Shown here: in pieces, positions 4,886 through 10,686 of the stretch
Layout of the letters: the number at the start of each line of letters is the position of its first letter
Numbering within the stretch: position 1 is the stretch's first letter
From: Firm-04 sp964479595
GTDB lineage: Bacteria; Bacillota; Clostridia; Oscillospirales; Ruminococcaceae
Direction: 5' to 3'
Length of the DNA: 10,686 nucleotides
NCBI GenBank assembly: GCA_964479595.1
Contig: CAYZMU010000039.1
Coordinates: 1-10,686, forward strand
Made by a program: the position numbers and the translations under genes
The notes under the pieces: model-generated
Seen by the model: the letters and a program-made list of their open reading frames with translations, nothing else
Told to the model about the DNA's origin: nothing
Databases searched by the model: none

Positions 4886-7021
4886 TCAGTTGGCGGTCGT
4901 ATAGACCTGTCCGTTGTAGAGCGTCTTGCCGTTTGCCTTGAACATTTCCGAGACGGTGACAATCTGCCAGCCCTTCTCTTTCATGTAGGGCGCGAGCTGC
5001 TCGATGGCGGCGGCGGTGGTGTCGTAGGTTTCGTGCATGAGCACCACGGCGTTGTCAAGTTCTCCGGTATCCATCGCGGTGGTGATGGTATTGACGATTT
5101 GCTCGGTGGAGGCGCCGTTCCAGTCCTGTGAGTCAATGGAGTCGGTGATGAGCGGCACGCCCGCGGCCGCCTTGACCGTATCATTGACGCCGAGGTAAGG
5201 CGGACGCAGCAGGAAATCCTGAAGCCCTGTGATGCGTTCCAGCTCCTGCGCGCAATGCCCGATCTCTTCCTGAATGGCGTCTGAGGACATCCCTGTCAGA
5301 TCGGTGTGTGTCCACGTGTGATTGGCGATTTCAAAGCCCAGCTCCTGCGCGCGCAGAATCTCGCTCTCATTCTCGGAGCTGATGCGGTTGCCCCAGTAGA
5401 AGAAAGTCGCGTGAAAACCGTTCTCGGCGATGGCGGTCTGGATTCTCCCCGCGGAGCTTGTGTCGCCGCCGTTTACGGGCCCGTCATCGAAACAGAGCGC
5501 CGCCATGGGCTTGTCGGGGTCAATCCACGAAATATCCGCGAGATTGTAGAACTCTCCCTCCACGCGTTCGGGGAGCGGGTCCTCGTTTTGCGGGGGATTC
5601 TCTTCATCAGGGGGCAGTTCCGCGAGCAGGCGCTTGAGGCAGGTGAGATCCTTCGCGGTAATCGTCCCGCTGGCGTCTAAATCCGCCGCCTCGGTGTCAA
5701 TCTCGGTTTCCGTCCCGAGGAGGTATTTCTGCAGCAGCACGGCGTCCGAAATCGCGACGCTGCCGTCGCCGTTGACATCGCCCGCGGTCCCTTCGTCCCC
5801 GCCGGGTGTCACGACGGTGTCGGGCGGGTCAATGTGGGTGCCCTCCGGCGCGCCGATGGCCTCGTCCACGAAGAAATCGGTCGTGGTGTCGGATTCCACA
5901 TAGAGCAGAAGCCCCGTGGCGCCCTCGGGAATCGTGAAGCTTTCGTTGGCAAGCTGCACCCATTCGCCCTTCTTGCCCTCCGCCTCGGCGACGGAGGCGT
6001 ACTGTTCCTCGCCGTTTAAGTTATACTGCAGGGTAAGCTTGAAGTTTTCAGTATCGGCGGTGTTCTGCATGGCGAGCGCGCTGAAGCTGTAAGCCGTCCC
6101 TGGCACAAAAGCCTTTGTGCTCAGCGAACGCGCCGCGCCGTGCCATGTGTCCGTTCTGCCCGTGACGGCGAGAGACTGCTCCCCGGCCGCCGCTTCTGTG
6201 GCGAAATCAAGCTGCGCGTCCCCGCGCGAAGTCCATTCGTCCTTGTCGTCCTCCTCAAAGGTGGAGTGGAAGTAGTAGCCGTCCGCGTCGGGTTCAACCG
6301 GTGTCTCGGGCTGCGGGTCGGGAATCTCCCCGCCGACGGTCAGATCGTTCTTGAGAATGGTCGCCTTGCCGGAACTCTGGTAGCCCTCGACATTGAGCGC
6401 CGCCTCGTAGAGGTTGCCCATCTGAAGCCCCAGTTTCTCCCATTCCGCGAAGTGCTGCGCGACATTGATCGTCCCGCTCTCGCGCTTTTCGCGGCGCACG
6501 CTCCAGTACTGGTCGAATGTGGTGTTGCCCTCAATGGAAGGCTGGTTGACGCGCGTGGATTTGTAGACGTCGTAGACGCCGCCGTCCACCGTAATCTCCC
6601 CCATGGGGTCCACCCCGGGCGGTCTCCAGGAGCCCCAGCTCTCCACGATGTAGTACTCCACCAGCGGATTTTTAGTCCAGCCGTAGACGCATAGATAGGA
6701 GTTGCCGTTGGGCTGGTAGTCCGCCTCGAAATCCACCGTGATGTTGCCGATTTCCTGATAGGTCTGCGTGGCGCCGAATTTCTTCCCCTTGCGGAAGAGG
6801 CAGTTGTTGATGTTGCTCCACTCGCAGCTGAAGGTGCCGCCGCCGGTGAGGACCATCGTGGTGTTGCCGCTGTCTTTCCAGAGCTCGTAGTCGTAGCCGT
6901 CCTCCACACCTGTGGCGTTGTCGGTGAGCACGGTGTCCGCGAAGACTGTCCCCGCCGGAAGAGCCCAAGCGGCGAGCGTGGCGCAGCAGACCGCCGCGGC
7001 AAGACGTTTGCGTGTTCGCAT
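4886..7021 (-). CDS. Modular cellulosomal xylanase-esterase: GH11, CBM22-like, dockerin, CE4
   Basis: This encodes 711 residues. The start at ATG (7021 downward) has AAGGAGG seven bases upstream (7029-7035) and opens a signal peptide cut near VFA-DT (27-30). Residues 42-224 are a GH11 endo-1,4-beta-xylanase with nucleophile Glu122 (PLVEYYIVE) and acid/base Glu212 (NVEGYQSSG). Residues 248-390 resemble CBM22 (HSTFEE...W...GRTDTWHGA...FVPGTAYSFSA). A type I dockerin occupies 414-466 (D415/N417/D419/D426, then D447/D449/S451/D458). Residues 505-695 are a CE4 NodB-type deacetylase: FDDGP (511-515), HTWTH (568-572), RPPY (606-609) and LMHE with His663. Pro/Glu linkers separate the modules. It should cleave xylan and remove its acetyl groups on the cellulosome. 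Comparable GH11-CBM-dockerin-CE4 enzymes are known in Clostridium thermocellum (there with CBM6). Confidence 0.93.
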   Translation of the reverse strand: MRTRKRLAAAVCCATLAAWALPAGTVFADTVLTDNATGVEDGYDYELWKDSGNTTMVLTGGGTFSCEWSNINNCLFRKGKKFGATQTYQEIGNITVDFEADYQPNGNSYLCVYGWTKNPLVEYYIVESWGSWRPPGVDPMGEITVDGGVYDVYKSTRVNQPSIEGNTTFDQYWSVRREKRESGTINVAQHFAEWEKLGLQMGNLYEAALNVEGYQSSGKATILKNDLTVGGEIPDPQPETPVEPDADGYYFHSTFEEDDKDEWTSRGDAQLDFATEAAAGEQSLAVTGRTDTWHGAARSLSTKAFVPGTAYSFSALAMQNTADTENFKLTLQYNLNGEEQYASVAEAEGKKGEWVQLANESFTIPEGATGLLLYVESDTTTDFFVDEAIGAPEGTHIDPPDTVVTPGGDEGTAGDVNGDGSVAISDAVLLQKYLLGTETEIDTEAADLDASGTITAKDLTCLKRLLAELPPDEENPPQNEDPLPERVEGEFYNLADISWIDPDKPMAALCFDDGPVNGGDTSSAGRIQTAIAENGFHATFFYWGNRISSENESEILRAQELGFEIANHTWTHTDLTGMSSDAIQEEIGHCAQELERITGLQDFLLRPPYLGVNDTVKAAAGVPLITDSIDSQDWNGASTEQIVNTITTAMDTGELDNAVVLMHETYDTTAAAIEQLAPYMKEKGWQIVTVSEMFKANGKTLYNGQVYTTAN

Positions 7022-7028
7022 AAGAAAG

Positions 7029-7035
7029 CCTCCTT
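7029..7035 (-). promoter_or_regulatory. Ribosome binding site of the xylanase gene
   Basis: On the minus strand this reads AAGGAGG, a full match to the anti-Shine-Dalgarno core, seven bases before the ATG. It is the strongest ribosome site in the window. Confidence 0.9.
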
Positions 7036-7048
7036 TATGTTATTTTTT

Positions 7049-7069
7049 GGCGTCCCTTCCGGGAGCGCC
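7049..7069 (-). promoter_or_regulatory. Stem-loop in the xylanase mRNA leader
   Basis: On the minus strand GGCGCTCCC and GGGACGCC pair over 8 bp with one bulged C, around a GGAA tetraloop (GNRA type). It sits between the start of transcription (about 7086) and the ribosome site, and is followed by an A-rich single-stranded stretch. It could stabilise the 5' end of the mRNA. Confidence 0.5.
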
Positions 7070-7092
7070 TTCCCCCCTTGTTTCTTACACCC

Positions 7093-7122
7093 ATTCTACC
7101 ACGCCCGCCCCGATTTTGTCAA
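7093..7122 (-). promoter_or_regulatory. Sigma-A promoter of the xylanase-esterase gene
   Basis: Read on the minus strand, TTGACA (7122-7117) is followed after 18 bases by TAGAAT (7098-7093) with TGG directly before it. The spacer contains GGGG. The expected transcript start is near 7086, about 65 bases before the ATG. Confidence 0.8.
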
Positions 7123-7163
7123 GACTTAAATTTGACGATTTTTCCAAGTTTTGTGCCCCCAAA

Positions 7164-7180
7164 TTGTGCAGCTTGCACAA
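7164..7180. promoter_or_regulatory. Perfect 17-bp palindrome, candidate operator
   Basis: TTGTGCA (7164-7170), GCT, TGCACAA (7174-7180) forms perfect 7-bp arms around 3 bases. An extra half-site TTGTGC lies at 7151-7156. The palindrome ends 12 bases before the pheS -35 and lies 41 bases upstream of the xylanase -35, so a dimeric repressor or activator there could reach both promoters. It resembles but does not match the Rex consensus (TTGTGAA-N4-TTCACAA): half-site spacing is one base shorter. It lies upstream of both starts of transcription, so an RNA role is less likely. Confidence 0.5.
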
Positions 7181-7192
7181 GGCGGCGAGGGC

Positions 7193-7222
7193 TTGACAAG
7201 GGCGGGGAAAATATGGTATAAT
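7193..7222 (+). promoter_or_regulatory. Sigma-A promoter of pheST
   Basis: Perfect TTGACA (7193-7198) and TATAAT (7217-7222) are 18 bases apart, with TATGG before the -10 (extended -10) and GGGG in the spacer. The start of transcription is expected near 7229, about 55 bases before the pheS GTG. No T-box leader is present, unlike in many Firmicutes aminoacyl-tRNA synthetase operons. Confidence 0.9.
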
Positions 7223-7231
7223 TGTGTGTAT

Positions 7232-7260
7232 GCGGCACGGCGTTTTGAGGCGCGCGCCGC
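7232..7260 (+). promoter_or_regulatory. 5'-terminal stem in the pheST leader
   Basis: GCGGC (7232-7236) pairs with GCCGC (7256-7260) within a few bases of the predicted mRNA start, with two more inner G-C pairs possible after a mismatch. It is short and GC-only, so it could arise by chance in this base composition. It is listed because the hom and dockerin leaders begin in a similar way. Confidence 0.3.
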
Positions 7261-7283
7261 GTTTCGGGAGGGGAGGAACCACT

Positions 7284-8321
7284 GTGAAGGAAAAACTTCA
7301 GAAACTGCTCGAGGAGGGATCCACGCGTGTGGACGCGGCGGATTCCGAGAGCGCGCTGGCGGAAGTCAAAAACGGGCTGCTGGGCAAGCAGGGCGAGCTC
7401 ACGAAGATTCTCAAGGAGCTGCCGAATTTAGACCCCGCGCAGCGTCCCGAGATCGGGCGGCTGGTCAATGAGGTCAAGGCGACGCTCACGCGGAGAATCG
7501 AGAGCAGACAGTTCGAACTGCGGCTCGAGGCGGCGAAAATCCCCGAAGATTTTGATGTCACCGTGCCCGGGGAGGAACCCCTCAGCGGCGGGCTGCACCC
7601 CATCACCCAGATGTGCTATGACTTAAACGACGCGTTTCGTTCCATGGGGTTTGAGATCTTTGAGGAAGACGACATCACGAGCGAACTCTACGCGTTTGAT
7701 AAATTAAATTTTCCGCCCAACCATCCCGCGCGGGAGAGCATGGACACCTACTGGCTCGCGGGGCACGACAGCGGCACGGCGGCGCAGAAGCTCTGCCTGC
7801 GGCCGCATCTGACGGGCGGGAGCGTGCGCTATTTACAGACCCACAAGCCCCCGTACCGCTTTGTCTACCCCGGGCACGTCTACCGCAACGAAACCACCGA
7901 CGCGCGCCATGAGCGGGCTTTCTATCAGTATGAGGCGCTGATTGTGGACAAGGATTTCACGTTCGCGCAGGGGAAAGTCCTCATCCGCGGCGTCCTCTCC
8001 AAGGTTTTCGGCCGTGACGTGCCTGTGCGGATGCGCGCGGGGTTCTTCCCGTTCGTGGAGCCGGGCTTTGAAATCGACATGGGCTGTCTGGTCTGCGGCG
8101 GGAAGGGCTGCAGCGTCTGCAAGCAGGTCGGCTGGATTGAGATTATGCCGGGCGGCACTCCGCACCCGAATGTGCTGCGCGCGGGCGGTCTGGACCCGGA
8201 CGAATACACGGGCTTTTACGTCAATATCGGGCTGGACAGGCTGGTCATGATGCGCTACGGGGTGGACGATGTGCGTCTGTTCCACAGCGCGGACCTGCGC
8301 TTTCTGCGGCAGTTTCACTGA
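7284..8321 (+). CDS. pheS: Phenylalanyl-tRNA synthetase alpha subunit
   Basis: This is the catalytic subunit of the (alpha-beta)2 enzyme that charges tRNA-Phe, in the cytoplasm. It has 345 residues, the usual family length. GTG 7284 is chosen because GGGAGG (7271-7276) lies seven bases upstream and MKEKLQKLLEEG matches normal N-termini; in-frame starts at 7224 and 7230 lie at or before the transcript start. The coiled-coil tRNA-binding arm spans about 1-85. Class II core landmarks are FDKLNFPPNHPAR (138-150), motif 2 VYRNETTDARHERAFYQYE (199-217, with Gln215 and Glu217) and motif 3 IGLDRLVMM (315-323). A four-cysteine C-x2-C-x4-C-x2-C knob (268-279) may bind zinc. Variants: LRPHLTGG (172-179) where LLRTHTSP is usual, and Tyr312 where the Phe-pocket Ala (E. 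coli Ala294) is expected by eye alignment. It forms an operon with pheT, 15 bases downstream. Confidence 0.95.
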   Translation: MKEKLQKLLEEGSTRVDAADSESALAEVKNGLLGKQGELTKILKELPNLDPAQRPEIGRLVNEVKATLTRRIESRQFELRLEAAKIPEDFDVTVPGEEPLSGGLHPITQMCYDLNDAFRSMGFEIFEEDDITSELYAFDKLNFPPNHPARESMDTYWLAGHDSGTAAQKLCLRPHLTGGSVRYLQTHKPPYRFVYPGHVYRNETTDARHERAFYQYEALIVDKDFTFAQGKVLIRGVLSKVFGRDVPVRMRAGFFPFVEPGFEIDMGCLVCGGKGCSVCKQVGWIEIMPGGTPHPNVLRAGGLDPDEYTGFYVNIGLDRLVMMRYGVDDVRLFHSADLRFLRQFH

Positions 8322-8323
8322 AA

Positions 8324-8329
8324 GGGGGG
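8324..8329 (+). promoter_or_regulatory. Ribosome binding site that fixes the TTG start of pheT
   Basis: AAAGGGGGG ends at 8329, seven bases before TTG 8337. The G-run is an imperfect but usable Shine-Dalgarno sequence. No ATG or GTG nearby would give the normal PheT N-terminus. Confidence 0.6.
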
Positions 8330-8336
8330 CGCGAGC

Positions 8337-10686
8337 TTGAAAGTTTCTTTGGATTGGATCAAAGACTATGTGCCGCTCGGGGAGGATTTTGACTCCGCGC
8401 GGCTGGCGTATGACCTGACGATGTCCACGGTGGAAGTGGAGGACGTCATCGATTTGGCAGCCTCCTTTGAAAACATGGTGCTGGGGGTTCTTGAGCGCGT
8501 CGAGGCGCACCCCAACGCCGATAAACTGCGTGTCTGCGCGGTGAATCTCGGGGATAGAACCGAAACCATCGTCTGCGGCGGCTCGAACCTGCGCGAGGGG
8601 ATGAAAGTCGCCGCCGCGCTGCCCGGGGCGAAAGTGCGCTGGCACGGCGAGGGGGAACTGACCGAAATCAAGCGCGCGAAACTGCGCGGCGTGGAAAGCT
8701 TCGGCATGATCTGCGCGGCGTCCGAAATCGGTCTGGCGGATCTGTTCCCGGCCGAATCCGAAACGGAGATCATGGATTTAACCGAATTTGACGCACCCGC
8801 GGGCACGCCTCTGGCGGACGCGCTGGAGCTGCGGGACGTCATTCTGGAAATCGACAACAAATCCATGACCAACCGCCCCGACCTCTGGGGGCACTACGGC
8901 ATCGCGCGGGAGATTGCCGCGCTCTACGACCTGCCGCTGAAAGAACTCGTACCCTTTGACCCGCTGGGGCTGCCCCCGCTTAAAGTCGAGGTGCTGGATT
9001 CCGGGAGATGCCCGCGCTACATCGGCGCGCTGATAGAGGGCGTTTCGGTCAAGGCGGCGCCCTATATTATCCGCAGGCGCGTCTGGGAAACCGGAATGCG
9101 CCCCATCAACGCGCTCGTGGATATTACAAACTATGTCATGCTCGCGACGGGCAATCCCACGCACGCGTTTGACGCGGACCACATCAAGGGCAATATCGTG
9201 GTGCGCCGCGCGCGTCAGGACGAGAAACTGCTGCTGTTAAACGGGCGGGAACTTTCCCTCTGCGACGAGGATCTGGTCATCGCGGACACTGAAAGTGCTG
9301 TCGGACTGGCGGGCGTCATGGGCGGCGCCAAGGATTCCGTGCTCGCGGACACGAACCGGATTATTCTGGAAGTCGCCAACTTCTCCGGCGCGGGGATCCG
9401 CGGCACGGCGCTGCGCTACGACAACCGCACGGACGCCTCCACGCGCTATGAAAAGGAAATAGACCCGCAGCGCTGCGACGTGGCACTCGCGCTCTCCATG
9501 GACCTGCTGCGCGGGCTCTACCCGCAGATGCGGATTACGGCGTTCACGGACGAATATCCCGCGCCCGCCGAGCCTACCGTGATTGATGTACCCCTTGCGT
9601 GGCTGGCAAAGCGTCTGGGCGGCGGCGGGGACCGCGAGGTGACGGCGAACAAGCTGACAAGGCTCGGCTTCACGGTGGAATACCGCGAGGACACGCTGCA
9701 CATTACGGTGCCTTCATGGCGGGATACCGGCGATATCTCGCTCAAAGACGATATCATGGAAGAAATCGCCAGAATGTACGGCTATGAGAACTTCGAGCCC
9801 TCGCCGATTACGACCGCTTTCAAGGGCTTCATCAACCAGCGTGACAAGGACTTGGAACGCGCGGTGAAGGAGTATCTGGCGTTTCGCTGCGGCATGACCG
9901 AGGTCTTTACCTACCCGTGGATGCGCGACGAATATGTAAACGCCATTCTGGGCAGTACAGACGGCATTCTGCGCCTTTCCACGCCGCCCAGCCCGCAGGA
10001 GAGCCTGATTCGCTCCTCGACGCTGCCCAACCTCGCGTGGGCGGTCTCTCAGAACCTGCGCTATTTAAATGATTTCGCAATCTTTGAGACGGCGAAGGTC
10101 TTTCATGACTGTGACTACACCGCGCCCTACGACCCCGCCGAGCTGCTCCCCAAACAGGAGAAAGTGCTGGGGTTCGCCTTCGCGGGGGCGCCCAAACGTG
10201 TGAATGAACTTTTCCGGCGTGTCAAGGGCATTCTCGAGAATCTGCCGCGTTACACGCATATGACCGCGCTGACATTTGCGAAGGACGAGAAACCCTTCTA
10301 CAGCGACGACGTCATGTGGCTTGACATTTTCGCCGGCGGCGAGGCGGTCGGTTCATTCGGGCTGCTCAGGGCGGAGGCGGCCGTGCGCTGCGGGATAAAA
10401 AACAGCGCGGTGATTCTGGGCGAACTGAATCTTGAGAAACTCACCCCGCTGCCCTCGCGCACCAACCGTTTCGAACATCTGCCCGTCTACCCGAGCATCT
10501 CCTACGACCTCTCCGTGATTGCGGACCGCGCCGTGACATGGGCGCAAATCGAGGCCTGCGTATCAGGCTCGGCTGAAAAAACGCCTCTGCTGCGCGGCGT
10601 CTCCTTCATGGAGGAATACAGCGGACATCAGGTCCCCGAGGGCAAAAAGGCGGTCATGCTCCGCCTCACAATCGGCTCGGACGAAA
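8337..10686 (+). CDS. pheT: Phenylalanyl-tRNA synthetase beta subunit (3' truncated by window edge)
   Basis: 783 codons are visible without a stop; the family has about 800 residues, so only some tens are missing. The start is TTG 8337 because the frame then opens with MKVSLDWIKDYV, the typical PheT N-terminus; the next in-frame ATG is at codon 29. Domains: EMAP/OB-like tRNA-binding region about 40-150 (HPNADKL 58-64), B3/B4 editing region about 215-390 (RPINALVDITNYVML, THAFDAD), B5 about 415-485 (VPSWRDTGD...EEIARMYGY), a synthetase-like core, and the start of the FDX-ACB anticodon-binding domain from about 715 (YPSISYDLSV). The subunit holds the tRNA and removes mischarged tyrosine. The block NKSMTNRPDLWGHYG (174-188) differs from the TPNRGD-like form common in Firmicutes, in line with the variant PheS. 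It is co-transcribed with pheS. Confidence 0.95.
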   Translation, partial: MKVSLDWIKDYVPLGEDFDSARLAYDLTMSTVEVEDVIDLAASFENMVLGVLERVEAHPNADKLRVCAVNLGDRTETIVCGGSNLREGMKVAAALPGAKVRWHGEGELTEIKRAKLRGVESFGMICAASEIGLADLFPAESETEIMDLTEFDAPAGTPLADALELRDVILEIDNKSMTNRPDLWGHYGIAREIAALYDLPLKELVPFDPLGLPPLKVEVLDSGRCPRYIGALIEGVSVKAAPYIIRRRVWETGMRPINALVDITNYVMLATGNPTHAFDADHIKGNIVVRRARQDEKLLLLNGRELSLCDEDLVIADTESAVGLAGVMGGAKDSVLADTNRIILEVANFSGAGIRGTALRYDNRTDASTRYEKEIDPQRCDVALALSMDLLRGLYPQMRITAFTDEYPAPAEPTVIDVPLAWLAKRLGGGGDREVTANKLTRLGFTVEYREDTLHITVPSWRDTGDISLKDDIMEEIARMYGYENFEPSPITTAFKGFINQRDKDLERAVKEYLAFRCGMTEVFTYPWMRDEYVNAILGSTDGILRLSTPPSPQESLIRSSTLPNLAWAVSQNLRYLNDFAIFETAKVFHDCDYTAPYDPAELLPKQEKVLGFAFAGAPKRVNELFRRVKGILENLPRYTHMTALTFAKDEKPFYSDDVMWLDIFAGGEAVGSFGLLRAEAAVRCGIKNSAVILGELNLEKLTPLPSRTNRFEHLPVYPSISYDLSVIADRAVTWAQIEACVSGSAEKTPLLRGVSFMEEYSGHQVPEGKKAVMLRLTIGSDE

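Noticed and set aside
7117..7137. GTCAA/TTGAC inverted arrangement around the xylanase -35, suggesting a second plus-strand promoter at TTGACG
   Set aside because: No plausible -10 lies 16-19 bases downstream of the plus-strand TTGACG, and the 5-bp arms are simply the -35 sequence.
7224..7283. In-frame N-terminal extension of pheS from GTG 7224 or ATG 7230
   Set aside because: Both codons lie at or before the predicted transcript start, lack a ribosome site, and would add 18-20 residues not typical of PheS. GTG 7284 has GGGAGG at good spacing.
7223..7283. T-box leader for pheST, and for hom at 857-984
   Set aside because: Neither leader contains the conserved T-box core, a specifier loop or a terminator hairpin, and the pheS leader is too short.
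7833..8645. A 270-codon minus-strand open frame opposite pheS and the start of pheT
   Set aside because: It overlaps two certain housekeeping genes over its full length and shows no domain or start signal.
1..10686. CRISPR arrays, tRNA or rRNA genes, insertion sequences, toxin-antitoxin or phage genes
   Set aside because: No spaced repeats, cloverleaf sequences, transposase motifs or terminal inverted repeats are visible; the window is almost filled by the genes listed.

Overview
The window reads as chromosomal DNA of an anaerobic, plant-fibre-degrading Clostridia bacterium, most likely a high-GC member of the Ruminococcaceae/Oscillospiraceae. The case rests on two secreted proteins with type I dockerins (the tags that plug enzymes into a cellulosome), a modular xylanase-esterase, Gram-positive signal peptides, strong AGGAGG-type ribosome sites and consensus sigma-A promoters. 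The taxonomic placement is inference; no rRNA or other marker is present to settle it.

Layout, left to right. (1) 2-112: the 3' end of a gene ending in a SHOCT domain, followed 30 bases later by a small lipoprotein of unknown function (143-763). (2) 985-2241: homoserine dehydrogenase (hom) behind a near-perfect promoter and a GC-rich leader. (3) 2324-3226: a membrane protein with an N-terminal RING/PHD-like zinc finger and a DUF2628-like membrane part, ended by a clear terminator. (4) 3504-4712: a secreted protein with a probable Cys-His-Asn peptidase fold, a Big_2 domain and a C-terminal dockerin, behind a long, structured leader. (5) 4886-7021, minus strand: a 711-residue secreted enzyme ordered GH11 xylanase, CBM22-like module, dockerin, CE4 deacetylase. 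It converges on gene 4 across one shared bidirectional terminator (4826-4857). (6) 7284-10686: pheS and pheT (the latter cut by the window edge), divergent from the xylanase gene across an intergenic region that holds two promoters and a perfect 17-bp palindrome.

How the parts fit. The two dockerin proteins would be exported and attached to a cohesin-bearing scaffold outside this window. The xylanase-esterase cuts the xylan backbone and removes its acetyl groups. The peptidase-like protein might process proteins on the cellulosome or in the wall. Homoserine dehydrogenase and PheRS are housekeeping genes (Thr/Met pathway, and phenylalanine charging of tRNA). PheS and PheT both carry motif variants that differ from the common bacterial forms.

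The strongest unexplained signals are regulatory. Four sigma-A promoters share one design (TTGACA, a G-run in the spacer, TGG directly before the -10), each followed by a stem-loop near the expected mRNA 5' end. There is also a 17-bp operator-like palindrome in the divergent pheS/xylanase region, and a dockerin-gene leader in which the ribosome site lies partly in a 7-bp stem. I see no CRISPR array, tRNA, rRNA, insertion sequence or phage gene. No gap exceeds 300 bases.
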